Shown here piece by piece: positions 1-6,071 of a stretch of DNA of 9,767 nt. Numbering within the stretch: position 1 is the stretch's first letter; every line of letters begins with the position of its first letter. The notes below the pieces were generated by a model, which had not been told where the DNA came from, did no database searches, and was given only the letters and a program-made list of their open reading frames with translations. Origin of the DNA: JAZSMS01 sp045536015 (GTDB lineage Bacteria; Bacillota; Clostridia; Christensenellales; QALW01); assembly GCA_045536015.1 (NCBI GenBank), contig JAZSMS010000037.1, forward strand, positions 1-9,767, written 5' to 3'. A program made the translations under genes and the position numbers.

Positions 1-450
1 AGGCTTTAATAATGCCAACATTTTTGCGTTATGCAAAATACATTCGCCGTTGCCGCCGTCTGTTCCACCTGTTAAAAGAAAAATGTCGGGAGATAAAAGC
101 GAAATTTCATCTACATCACTTTGTGTAAGCTCAAACGAAAAGGTTTTAAGATTTTTTGCACCTGCTCCTAAACAAGCAAGTGTTGCGGCTTGAGAAGTAA
201 GCTCGGGTACAAGACCGCTTGTTACCATTTTAAGACCGCCTGCAGCAGAAGAACAAGCAAAGCATTGCTCAAATTCTATTTCTCCCGTCTGCTGCTTTAT
301 CAATAAAAGCGCGTTGTTAAGACCCTTGCTTATATCGGTTCTTACTGTGGTAAACGCTTGTGCACAGGCAAGAATACGCTCGTCTTCTACATCAACTGCG
401 GTAAGCTTTGTGTAAGTGCTGCCAAAGTCTATAAGTAAAACGGGCTTCAA
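1..450 (-). CDS. glmL: MutL/GlmL family ATPase, glutamate mutase partner (N-terminal part, runs off left edge)
   Basis: Only the first 150 codons are in the window; the reading frame is open to the edge. The N-terminus LLIDFGSTYTKLTAVD (residues 5-20) is the phosphate-binding loop of the ASKHA (actin/Hsp70-like) ATPase fold. CSSAAGGLKMV (66-76) and LLTGGTDGGN (125-134) are typical of the MutL/GlmL family. Proteins of this family are encoded with glutamate mutase and are thought to act as a chaperone or reactivating ATPase for the B12 enzyme; that role is family knowledge. The start is taken as TTG at 448-450, overlapping the glmS stop (AATTGA), because the conserved residues begin immediately after it and no other start is available before the glmS end. 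This points to translational coupling with glmS. There is no clear Shine-Dalgarno, only a GGAATTGAG stretch in the glmS end. Confidence 0.9.
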   Translation of the reverse strand, partial: MKPVLLIDFGSTYTKLTAVDVEDERILACAQAFTTVRTDISKGLNNALLLIKQQTGEIEFEQCFACSSAAGGLKMVTSGLVPELTSQAATLACLGAGAKNLKTFSFELTQSDVDEISLLSPDIFLLTGGTDGGNGECILHNAKMLALLKP

Positions 451-878
451 TTTTTTTTCTCAATTCCAAAAATTTCGTAAAGAGCCGCGATGGTAGTTTC
501 GGGCGAGGTTCCCGGGGGGAATGCTCTGTCAAAGCCCATATCTCTAAAACGCTTTTCGACGTCTTCAAATTTTTGTTTGCCTATAACGATATTGCCGCCA
601 ACTAAAAGCGGAATACCTTTTAAACCTGCTTCGTCGCATTTTTCTCTAAGTCCGCGACAGTCAAGCTCGCCCTGACCGTAAAGAGAAGAAACAACTATTG
701 CGTCTGCACCTGTTTCTATTGCGGCGGCAATATATTCTTCCTGTGAAACCATAACGCCTAGGTTTGTAACGTCAAAGCCTGCCTCAGTAAAAGCGTGATA
801 TAAAATCTTGTTACCAACAGCGTGAACGTCGGCACCTATAACACCCATTACAAGCTTTTTCTTTGTTTGCTCGCTCAT
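447..878 (-). CDS. glmS: glutamate mutase sigma (S) subunit, cobalamin-binding
   Basis: This 143-residue protein is the small component of adenosylcobalamin-dependent glutamate mutase (methylaspartate mutase), which converts L-glutamate to (2S,3S)-3-methylaspartate, the first step of the methylaspartate fermentation pathway. The B12-binding signature DxHxxG is present as DVHAVG (17-22), with His19 as the expected lower cobalt ligand. SSLYGQGE (64-71) and GGNIVIG (94-100) match the other cofactor-contacting loops, and the length is normal for the family. An ATG 60 bases upstream is in frame, but the Met at 876-878 is chosen because a GAGGTG ribosome site lies just before it and the homology begins there. 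The next gene downstream is its partner ATPase glmL, overlapping by 3 bases; the catalytic epsilon subunit (glmE) must lie outside the window. It is transcribed from the promoter at 917-945. Confidence 0.95.
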   Translation of the reverse strand: MSEQTKKKLVMGVIGADVHAVGNKILYHAFTEAGFDVTNLGVMVSQEEYIAAAIETGADAIVVSSLYGQGELDCRGLREKCDEAGLKGIPLLVGGNIVIGKQKFEDVEKRFRDMGFDRAFPPGTSPETTIAALYEIFGIEKKN

Positions 879-899
879 TTTACACCTCATTGAAAATTT

Positions 900-912
900 A
901 ATTGTTATACAA
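900..912. promoter_or_regulatory. operator-like palindrome in glmS leader
   Basis: AATTGTTATACAA contains the symmetric core TTGT-TAT-ACAA (902-912). Read on the minus strand it gives TTGTATAACA, identical to ten bases of the cit operator at 6381-6399, and TATAACAATT, identical to ten bases of the gntR promoter (2017-2026). Its position just after the glmS promoter suits a repressor site. Binding by the neighbouring GntR protein is inferred. Confidence 0.5.
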
Positions 913-916
913 CTAT

Positions 917-945
917 ATGATATAATGGGATATAACATTTGTCAA
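917..945 (-). promoter_or_regulatory. glmS promoter (sigma-A type)
   Basis: On the minus strand a perfect -35 TTGACA (940-945) is followed after 17 bases by TATCAT (917-922), a plausible -10. It lies 39 bases before the glmS start. The operator-like palindrome at 900-912 sits just downstream, around the expected transcription start or early leader. Confidence 0.7.
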
Positions 946-976
946 GCAAGAATAGTATTAAAGAAGAAAAAAATAT

Positions 977-1006
977 AAAAAAATGCACCAAAAACTTGGC
1001 GCATTT
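977..1006 (-). terminator. intrinsic terminator of gntR
   Basis: On the minus strand AAATGCGCCAA (996-1006) pairs with TTGGTGCATTT (981-991) around a 4-base loop, giving an 11-bp stem with one G-U pair. Four more T follow. It lies 12 bases after the gntR stop and separates gntR from the glmS promoter. Confidence 0.8.
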
Positions 1007-1017
1007 ATAAGTATTGG

Positions 1018-1995
1018 TTAAATTGTTTTTTCTTCGTGAAGTTTTTTTATTTTTCTTTCAAGATATAAAAGCGAGCCCTCGTCCATTTCGTAATATGCTT
1101 CGATAAGATCTCCGTCAAATTTATTTAAAATTTCGCTATCTAAAGAAGAAAAAAGCTTAGAAAAGTTCTTAGGTACGATAAGTGCATCTTTACCTTTTGT
1201 ATACTCTAAAAGTGAGGTTTCACCTGATGGCGAAAATGGCTTAAAGGCAATAACGTCTTCGGCATAGGTTCGCACGGTGTCAAGCAATAACTGCGAAAAA
1301 CGGTCACTATAACTTATAATGCCAACCTTTTCGCGTGCGCGGAGCTTTATTACGTGTGATAAAAATCTTGGCGAAGGGCGAAGTGCTACGCGTGCAATCT
1401 TTTTCTGGTCGGGCAATACCTTTTCTAAAAATGCAGAGTGTGACGAGGTTGTAACTATTATAGAAAAATCATCACTTATCTGATACGGATATTGCTCGAC
1501 ACTATCAGTTAAGTACGAATAAAGGTCTAAGCCGGGAATATGACGAAGCTGCTCTGACATTTGCGAAAGATTTTCGGGATTGCACTCGATAACTGCAACC
1601 TTTAAAAGAGATTCTTCTTCAGAACGTTCGCGCAGTTTTAAATTTAAAAAGATATTAATTTCGGCTTTAGAAAGTCCCATATCTTCAAGCGAGTTTAAAA
1701 GTGCATCAATTTCTGCCATAGCCTGCTCTTTTCTGCTGCCGGAATTTATAGGCTGATAGCGAACAAACGTACCGCGTCCCTGAACCTTTTCTATAAGGCC
1801 TGCGTGCTCAAGCTCGTCATAAGCACGCTTTATCGTGCCGCGCGCAATGCCAAGAGAGGCGGTCATTTCCTGAACGGTAGGTAGCTGCTGACCTGCAGCA
1901 AGTATGCCTTGCTTAATATTTACTCTTATACTGTCAACAAGCTGCTTGTAAATAGGAATGTCAAGCTCGTGATTGATTTTATAAATGCTTTCCAT
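1018..1995 (-). CDS. GntR-family transcriptional regulator with unusual C-terminal sensor domain
   Basis: This is a 325-residue DNA-binding regulator. Residues 12-80 form a GntR winged helix-turn-helix: IPIYKQLVDSI, LPTVQEMTASLGIARGTIKRAY and a GLIEKVQGRGTFV wing. The rest (about 130-310) is a mixed alpha/beta domain with hydrophobic strands such as VAVIEC, FSIIVTT, KVGIIS and DALIVP. It does not look like the usual FCD, UTRA or aminotransferase partners, and could be a Rossmann-like or PrpR-N-like sensor; I do not recognise its ligand. An in-frame GTG at 2002-2004 overlaps the AGAGGTG ribosome site, so the ATG at 1993-1995 is the better start. It stands alone between the glmS/glmL and hydratase/lyase operons, with its own promoter and terminator. 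Related motifs at the surrounding promoters suggest it regulates them and itself. Confidence 0.88.
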   Translation of the reverse strand: MESIYKINHELDIPIYKQLVDSIRVNIKQGILAAGQQLPTVQEMTASLGIARGTIKRAYDELEHAGLIEKVQGRGTFVRYQPINSGSRKEQAMAEIDALLNSLEDMGLSKAEINIFLNLKLRERSEEESLLKVAVIECNPENLSQMSEQLRHIPGLDLYSYLTDSVEQYPYQISDDFSIIVTTSSHSAFLEKVLPDQKKIARVALRPSPRFLSHVIKLRAREKVGIISYSDRFSQLLLDTVRTYAEDVIAFKPFSPSGETSLLEYTKGKDALIVPKNFSKLFSSLDSEILNKFDGDLIEAYYEMDEGSLLYLERKIKKLHEEKTI

Positions 1996-2011
1996 AAAAA
2001 ACACCTCTAAA

Positions 2012-2034
2012 TGATATATAACAATTTTATATCA
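2012..2034. promoter_or_regulatory. gntR operator-like inverted repeat over the -10
   Basis: TGATATA (2012-2018) and TATATCA (2028-2034) are perfect 7-bp arms around the spacer TAACAATTT. The repeat covers the -10 hexamer of the gntR promoter, the expected place for autorepression. The TATAACAATT inside it (2017-2026) recurs in the glmS leader. Confidence 0.5.
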
Positions 2035-2052
2035 GGAAGTAAATTTTGTCAA
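2024..2052 (-). promoter_or_regulatory. gntR promoter (sigma-A type)
   Basis: On the minus strand a perfect TTGACA -35 (2047-2052) is followed after a 17-base spacer by TAAAAT (2024-2029) as -10. It ends 28 bases before the gntR ATG. A second operator-like palindrome, ATTGTAACAAT (2058-2068), lies just upstream of the -35. Confidence 0.75.
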
Positions 2053-2057
2053 ATATT

Positions 2058-2068
2058 ATTGTAACAAT
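2058..2068. promoter_or_regulatory. second operator-like palindrome upstream of gntR
   Basis: ATTGT-A-ACAAT is a perfect palindrome with a one-base centre, 5 bases upstream of the gntR -35. It resembles the cit site ATTGT-ATAAC-ACAAT with a shorter spacer, so it may be a related or degenerate site. The short length makes a chance match possible. Confidence 0.35.
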
Positions 2069-2100
2069 TAAAAACGGAGCAGGTATAAATGCTGCTCCGT
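2069..2100 (-). terminator. intrinsic terminator of the lyase/hydratase operon
   Basis: ACGGAGCAG (2074-2082) and CTGCTCCGT (2092-2100) are perfect 9-bp GC-rich arms around a 9-base loop. On the minus strand the stem is followed by TTTTAA, so it should stop leftward transcripts from the citD-to-hydratase operon just before the gntR promoter. It lies about 285 bases past the last stop codon because the palindromic element sits between. On the plus strand it is followed by TAAGTATTTTTT, so weak rightward activity is possible. Confidence 0.8.
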
Positions 2101-2124
2101 TAAGTATTTTTTATTTAATTGAAT

Positions 2125-2148
2125 TTAACCAAAGCATTGTAACTTGAA
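2125..2148 (+). repeat. left arm of 24-bp inverted repeat
   Basis: This arm matches the reverse complement of 2379-2402 at 23 of 24 positions; the single difference is at 2139 (G here). It lies in non-coding DNA between the operon terminator and the hairpin at 2187-2225. Confidence 0.9.
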
Positions 2149-2186
2149 TTAGTTTTAAAATGTAAAATTTACGTTTTTACTGTGTC

Positions 2187-2225
2187 AAAGCCCTTGATAA
2201 TATTCAAATATTACCTGCGGGCTTT
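2187..2225 (+). other. strong hairpin inside the palindromic element, terminator-like rightward
   Basis: AAAGCCC (2187-2193) pairs with GGGCTTT (2219-2225), and the inner TAATATT (2198-2204) pairs with AATATTA (2207-2213). Rightward the stem runs into TTTT, like a terminator, but no rightward gene precedes it. It is more likely a structural part of the element than the end of a transcription unit. Confidence 0.5.
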
Positions 2226-2270
2226 TCCTTGTTAAAACAAAAATTTTATCATTTTAAAATCTCCGACCTA

Positions 2271-2377
2271 AAACGGCTCAATTTTGAGCAGATTTGGGTG
2301 CCCAAGGATAAAATAAGGCTTGTCGCCTTATAAAGACGACAAGCACAAATATGCCTGAATTCAGCCGTTTGAGGCTG
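2271..2377. other. nested-hairpin region, possible structured RNA or folded DNA
   Basis: An outer pair AAACGGCT (2271-2278) with AGCCGTTT (2363-2370) encloses CTCAA/TTGAG (2277-2288), TTGGG/CCCAA (2294-2305) and GCTTGTCG/CGACAAGC (2318-2344). CTGAATTCAG (2355-2364) and CAGCC/GGCTG (2362-2377) are alternative folds that overlap the outer pair. It would be transcribed as the 3' untranslated part of the hydratase mRNA. No known riboswitch or RNA family is recognised. Confidence 0.4.
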
Positions 2378-2378
2378 G

Positions 2379-2402
2379 TTCAAGTTATAATGCTTTGGTT
2401 AA
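2379..2402 (-). repeat. right arm of 24-bp inverted repeat, overlapping a coding end
   Basis: This arm is the partner of 2125-2148. It contains the final codons L-T-K-A-L and the stop of the hydratase beta subunit (2385-2402), plus 6 bases beyond the stop. Confidence 0.9.
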
Positions 2403-2942
2403 GTAATTGGTTTTACCTAATTCGTATAAATTGTTTCCAAAGCTATCAATAATAACGGTAACGGGGAAGTTTTCTACCGTTAAGCGCCTAATAGCCTCGG
2501 CTCCTAAATCGTCATACGCTATAACCTCTGCACTTTTAATGCATTTGCTTAAAAGTGCACCGCATCCGCCGATAGCACCAAAATAAACGGCACCGTGCTT
2601 TTTCATAGCGTCAATAACTTCCTTGCCACGCTTTCCCTTGCCTATCATACCCCTTTGACCAAGGGCAATAAGGTCTGGAGAATAAGCATCCATTCTGTAT
2701 GACGTAGTAGGTCCTGCCGAGCCGATAGCCTGACCTTCCTTTGCAGGAGTTGGTCCTACAAAGTAAACTATACTGTCCGAAATATCAAACGGAAGCGGCT
2801 TGTTTTGCTTAATAAGCTCGCAAAGTCTTTTATGCGCGGCATCACGCGCGGTATAAATTGTACCTGTTATAAGGCACGAATCACCTGCTTTAAGCGAGGC
2901 AACCTTTTCTTTTGTAAGAGGGGTGGTGATTGAAATCGGCAT
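2385..2942 (-). CDS. class I fumarase-type hydratase beta subunit (probable mesaconase)
   Basis: This 185-residue protein is the small (C-terminal-half) subunit of a two-subunit, iron-sulphur class I hydro-lyase of the fumarase/L(+)-tartrate dehydratase family. Family landmarks are GPTPAKEGQAIGSAGPTTSYRM (63-84), GMIGKGKRGKE (98-108) and AVYFGAIGGCGALLS (118-132). Sequence alone gives the fold, not the substrate. Next to citramalate-lyase-type and glutamate mutase genes, mesaconate to (S)-citramalate hydration is most likely; fumarase or tartrate dehydratase are alternatives. The ATG follows directly on the stop of the alpha subunit (TAAATG), and its GGAGGT ribosome site lies inside the alpha gene, so the two are probably made in balance. 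The C-terminal LTKAL and stop fall within a terminal repeat of the palindromic element, so the native end may have been replaced. Last gene of the operon. Confidence 0.92.
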   Translation of the reverse strand: MPISITTPLTKEKVASLKAGDSCLITGTIYTARDAAHKRLCELIKQNKPLPFDISDSIVYFVGPTPAKEGQAIGSAGPTTSYRMDAYSPDLIALGQRGMIGKGKRGKEVIDAMKKHGAVYFGAIGGCGALLSKCIKSAEVIAYDDLGAEAIRRLTVENFPVTVIIDSFGNNLYELGKTNYLTKAL

Positions 2943-3782
2943 TTAAAGCACCTCCGTTTTGTGACGGGTAACGTGACAGTTGATGTTTACTGCAACGGGA
3001 AGACCTGCAATATGGGTTGGGAAGTATTCTACGTTTACTTTAAGTGCGGTAGTTTTTCCGCCAAAGCCTTGAGGTCCTATTCCAAGAGCGTTTATCTTTT
3101 CTAAAAGCTCGTCTTCTAATTTGGCGTAAAATTCATTTTCATTTTTTTGATCAAGCGGACGCAGTAAAGCCTTTTTTGCAAGCAAAGCTGCCTTATCAAA
3201 CGTTCCGCCTATACCTACGCCCACTACTATCGGCGGGCAGGGGTTAGGACCGGCTTCTTCTACAGTTTTAAGTATAAATTCCTTAACGCCGTCTATTCCG
3301 TCAGAGGGACGAAGCATAGCTATCTTGCTCATATTTTCACTGCCAAAGCCCTTAGGAGCAACAGTTATTTCAAGCTTATCGCCCGGAACAACGTCAAAAT
3401 AAATCATTGCAGGAGTGTTATCACCCGTGTTTACTCTGTTAAGAGGGTCGGCAACAACGCTTTTGCGAAGATAACCCTCAGTGTAGCCTTGACGAACGCC
3501 TTCGTTAACGGCATTTGTTATATCTCCGTCAACAAAAACCTCTTGACCTATCTTTAAAAATACGCAGGCAACACCCGTGTCCTGACAAACGGGTTGATTT
3601 TTTTCGTCGGCAATATTGTAATTTTCTATTATATATCCTAAAATTTCCTTTGCCTGAGGCCAAGGTTCGTTTTTATGAAAACAACTTATACAGTCTTTTA
3701 CGTCTTTTGTTAAATGACAGTTTGCTTCGATACAAAGCTTTTTAACTGTTTTAGTTATTTGCTCGGCAGTAATGGTACGCAT
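2943..3782 (-). CDS. class I fumarase-type hydratase alpha subunit (probable mesaconase)
   Basis: This 279-residue protein is the iron-sulphur-carrying subunit of the two-part class I hydro-lyase. Three cysteines in conserved contexts are the expected ligands of the [4Fe-4S] cluster: Cys66 in QPVCQDTG, Cys182 in NPCPPIVVG and Cys269 in NINCHVTRH. Further signatures are GFGSENMSKIAML (145-157), GVGIGGTFDKAALLAKKALLRP (188-209) and GPQGFGGKTTAL (236-247). The enzyme adds water to an unsaturated dicarboxylate; from its neighbours I infer mesaconate to citramalate, though fumarate or tartrate as substrate cannot be excluded. The cluster should be oxygen-labile, in keeping with an anaerobe. It starts 10 bases after citF with GGAG overlapping the intergenic gap, and abuts the beta subunit, making it the fourth gene of the operon. 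Confidence 0.93.
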   Translation of the reverse strand: MRTITAEQITKTVKKLCIEANCHLTKDVKDCISCFHKNEPWPQAKEILGYIIENYNIADEKNQPVCQDTGVACVFLKIGQEVFVDGDITNAVNEGVRQGYTEGYLRKSVVADPLNRVNTGDNTPAMIYFDVVPGDKLEITVAPKGFGSENMSKIAMLRPSDGIDGVKEFILKTVEEAGPNPCPPIVVGVGIGGTFDKAALLAKKALLRPLDQKNENEFYAKLEDELLEKINALGIGPQGFGGKTTALKVNVEYFPTHIAGLPVAVNINCHVTRHKTEVL

Positions 3783-3792
3783 ATTTTCTCCT

Positions 3793-5193
3793 TTAAATAT
3801 TATAAATCTTGTCTAAAAGCTCGCCCCTACGTGATAAAACTTCGGCAACAATCTTATCGCCGTGCTTAATTGCTTCGGGTTTGCCGGTAATGCGCTCGGT
3901 CTTTTCTTTTAGTTCAAAAATATCCACAACGTTAAGCGAAGCGTCAAGCAAGCGTTGCTTTAACTCTTTATTTTTGGGGTTTACGGCAATTCCGCCCTGA
4001 GTAACTAAAACGTCGATATCCTCGCCCGGAGTAGAAATACACTTAACGCGGTCGCAAACGATTGGAAGACGTGCACGGAACATTGGTGCTATTATAATAG
4101 AAAGCTTTGCACCCTGCGCAGTATCACTGTGTCCTCCCGAGCCGCCCATAATCTGACCAAGCGAGTCGGTGTGTACGTTTACGTTAAAGTCTGTATCAAT
4201 TTCGGTCGCGCCTAAAATAACAACGTCAAGCGAGTTAACTGCTGCGTTTTTATTTTCCGGCGAAGCGTATTCGGTTGCCGAAATTTCTTTGTGTTTGGGG
4301 TTATTCTTTATTGATTCTATTGCCGCTAAATCAAAGCATTGTACGTCTAAAAGGCGCGAAAAACAACCTGATGCAAGCATATCAACCATATAACCCGTAA
4401 TTCCGCCAAGAGCAAAATCGCCCTTTATTTGTTGCGAAAGCATAATATCCTTTAAAAACTTTGCAACGGCAAGCGAAGCACCGCCTGCACCGGTTTGAAA
4501 GGTAAAACCGTCTTTAAGCAAGCCTGATGCCTTTATAACCTCTGCCGCCTGCTGTGCCATAATTAAACCGATAGGGTCGCGCGTTATTCTGGTAGTGCCC
4601 GAAACTATTCCTGCGGGGTTGCCGATTGCGTCAACCTTTACAACAAAATCAACGTGTTCGCCGCTGATTGACGGATTTTCAAGCGTGCCTTCAATTAAAT
4701 TATCGGTTATAACAACAACTTTTTTTGCATGCAGAGCATCGGCAAAGGCATAGCCAAGACTTCCGCAGGCAGAGGGACCTATTTTACCTGTGATGTTTCC
4801 GTTTTTATCGGCGGTGGGGGCTGCAATAAAAGCAATATCAATGGGAGTTTTGCCGTTTGATATATCTAGTGGACGTCCTCCGTGAGTGCGGAACTGAACC
4901 GGCGAAGATAAAATTCCACGCGATAAATGCTTGCCTATTCCAAGTGAGATATAGTCGGCACTTATTCCCGTTACAACGTTGTTTTTTATATGCTCGATTA
5001 TAGGTGCGTGAACGTCAAAAAGTGAGCTTGCGTTTACAAACAAATCTTTTATATTTTGGTTTGCCAGCTCCTCAAGCACAATATTAAGTACGTAATCGCC
5101 GTTTCGCAGATGATGGTGGAACGAAATCGAAATTCCGTCGCGTGCAGAGCAAAGTAAAATAGCTTCTTTAAGGTTTTTAACAAGCTTGCTCAT
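3793..5193 (-). CDS. citF: citrate/citramalate lyase alpha subunit (acyl-ACP transferase)
   Basis: This 466-residue protein is the alpha subunit, which exchanges the acetyl group on the acyl carrier protein for the citrate or citramalate acyl group. Matching features are SISFHHHLRNGDYVLN (22-37), HAPIIEHI (62-69), QTGAGGASLAVAKFL (233-247), GGSGGHSDTAQGAKLS (350-365) and VTQGGIAVNP (397-406), all placed as in CitF. The usual family length is near 510; this copy lacks roughly the first 40-45 residues that precede the conserved region, and there is no room for them because the ATG overlaps the citE stop (ATGA, 5190-5193). A clean GGAGG before that ATG supports it as the true start. The glutamate mutase context points to citramalate rather than citrate as substrate. 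Third gene of the operon after citD and citE. Confidence 0.94.
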   Translation of the reverse strand: MSKLVKNLKEAILLCSARDGISISFHHHLRNGDYVLNIVLEELANQNIKDLFVNASSLFDVHAPIIEHIKNNVVTGISADYISLGIGKHLSRGILSSPVQFRTHGGRPLDISNGKTPIDIAFIAAPTADKNGNITGKIGPSACGSLGYAFADALHAKKVVVITDNLIEGTLENPSISGEHVDFVVKVDAIGNPAGIVSGTTRITRDPIGLIMAQQAAEVIKASGLLKDGFTFQTGAGGASLAVAKFLKDIMLSQQIKGDFALGGITGYMVDMLASGCFSRLLDVQCFDLAAIESIKNNPKHKEISATEYASPENKNAAVNSLDVVILGATEIDTDFNVNVHTDSLGQIMGGSGGHSDTAQGAKLSIIIAPMFRARLPIVCDRVKCISTPGEDIDVLVTQGGIAVNPKNKELKQRLLDASLNVVDIFELKEKTERITGKPEAIKHGDKIVAEVLSRRGELLDKIYNI

Positions 5194-6071
5194 TTGTCTG
5201 CCTCCTTAATTAAACCAAGTTCTTTTGCGCTTTCGATAGTTCTTTGGGCACGTGCAACGATGGGCGCATCAATCATTTTTCCGTTAAGGGCGATAGCACC
5301 CTTACCTTGTGCTTTCGCTTCTTCTATTGCATTAAGCACTGCTTTAGCGTATTCTATTTCGCTTTTAGAGGGCGAAAAAACAGAGTTTATAGCGCCTACG
5401 TGTCTTGGCGAAATAGATGCCTTGCCCGAAAAGCCAAGCGAGCGTGCATAAGATGCATCGTCAAAAATACCCTCGTCATCGTTAACGTCTGTAAACGGGG
5501 TATCAAAAACGTCAATACCTGCGGCGCGTGCGGCAACAACCAAACGCTTGCGCGAATAGTCAATTTCGTTACCTTCTTTTGTGCGCTTGCATTGAAGGTC
5601 GGCAGTTAAATCTTCGGCACCTAAAAATAATGCACTTATTCTTTTAGAAGCTGTGGCAATTAAAAATGCGTTTTCTACACCGAGAGCAGTTTCAATAAGC
5701 GCGATAAGACCGATAGAATTATTTTGTAGATTAATGCTTTGCTCAAGTGAAGAAATAAAAGCGTCTACTGCGGTAATATCGCCGGGAGTACTTGCTTTTG
5801 GCAAAAGAATAAAGTCCGGCTTTTGCGGGATGATCTCGTTTAAGTCCTGTTGCCAAAAATCAGTATCTACCGAGTTTATTCTTACAACGGTTTTTGTTTT
5901 GTCGTGTTGCATAAATTTAAGAGTGTTGCGCACCAAAATGCGAGCGGCATCCTTTTCAAGAGGTGAAACTGCATCCTCAAGATCAAAAATAACGCCGTCG
6001 GCACCAAGATAATTGCCGTTTATAAGCATATTTGGATTATTACCCGGTAAAAAAAGGAGACTTCTAAGCAT
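5190..6071 (-). CDS. citE: citrate/citramalate lyase beta subunit
   Basis: This 293-residue TIM-barrel lyase of the HpcH/HpaI-CitE family cleaves the acyl-ACP intermediate: citryl-ACP to oxaloacetate, or citramalyl-ACP to pyruvate, leaving acetyl-ACP. The sequence has LRSLLFLPGN at the N-terminus, VIFDLEDAV (27-35), VVRIN (62-66, substrate-carboxylate Arg64), LIALIETALGV (122-132, metal-binding Glu127), FLGAEDLTADL (149-159) and GFSGKASISPRHV (213-225). The length is normal. The frame is open further upstream, but the ATG at 6069-6071 is preferred because the family begins at this MLRSLLF. It overlaps the citD end by 8 bases, with GGAGG (6079-6083) inside citD, the usual citD-citE coupling. 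Whether oxaloacetate or pyruvate is released cannot be read from sequence; context favours pyruvate. Confidence 0.95.
   Translation of the reverse strand: MLRSLLFLPGNNPNMLINGNYLGADGVIFDLEDAVSPLEKDAARILVRNTLKFMQHDKTKTVVRINSVDTDFWQQDLNEIIPQKPDFILLPKASTPGDITAVDAFISSLEQSINLQNNSIGLIALIETALGVENAFLIATASKRISALFLGAEDLTADLQCKRTKEGNEIDYSRKRLVVAARAAGIDVFDTPFTDVNDDEGIFDDASYARSLGFSGKASISPRHVGAINSVFSPSKSEIEYAKAVLNAIEEAKAQGKGAIALNGKMIDAPIVARAQRTIESAKELGLIKEADK

Larger units (their letters stand above)
2125..2402. mobile_element. MITE-like palindromic element with 24-bp terminal inverted repeats, no ORF
   Basis: The left end (2125-2148) reads TTAACCAAAGCATT-G-TAACTTGAA. The reverse complement of the right end (2379-2402) reads the same with A in place of G, so 23 of 24 bases match. 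The 278-bp interval carries no gene but many internal palindromes: 2187-2225, 2276-2289, 2294-2305, 2318-2344 and 2355-2364. Long terminal repeats around a short, non-coding, highly structured interior are the hallmark of a miniature inverted-repeat element. No clear target duplication is visible: TTAA itself is at both ends, and a TAATTG copy flanks each side at unequal distance. The right end covers the last five codons and stop of the upstream gene. The alternative is an inverted duplication of that gene's 3' end. Confidence 0.5.

Noticed and set aside
879..938. Longer glmS start 20 codons upstream
   Set aside because: The extension would run across the promoter -10 and operator-like palindrome and is not found in the family.
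2187..2225. Hairpin as a true rightward terminator
   Set aside because: No rightward gene or promoter precedes it; the real terminators are at 2069-2100 (leftward) and 9663-9688 (rightward).
2116..2409. TAATTG at 2116-2121 and 2404-2409 as a target-site duplication of the palindromic element
   Set aside because: The copies lie at different distances from the two repeat ends (3 bases and 1 base), and a 6-base AT-rich match is easily due to chance.
5244..5609. Rightward open frame of 121 codons opposite citE
   Set aside because: It lies entirely antisense to a strongly supported citE, its sequence shows no family features, and no ribosome site stands out.
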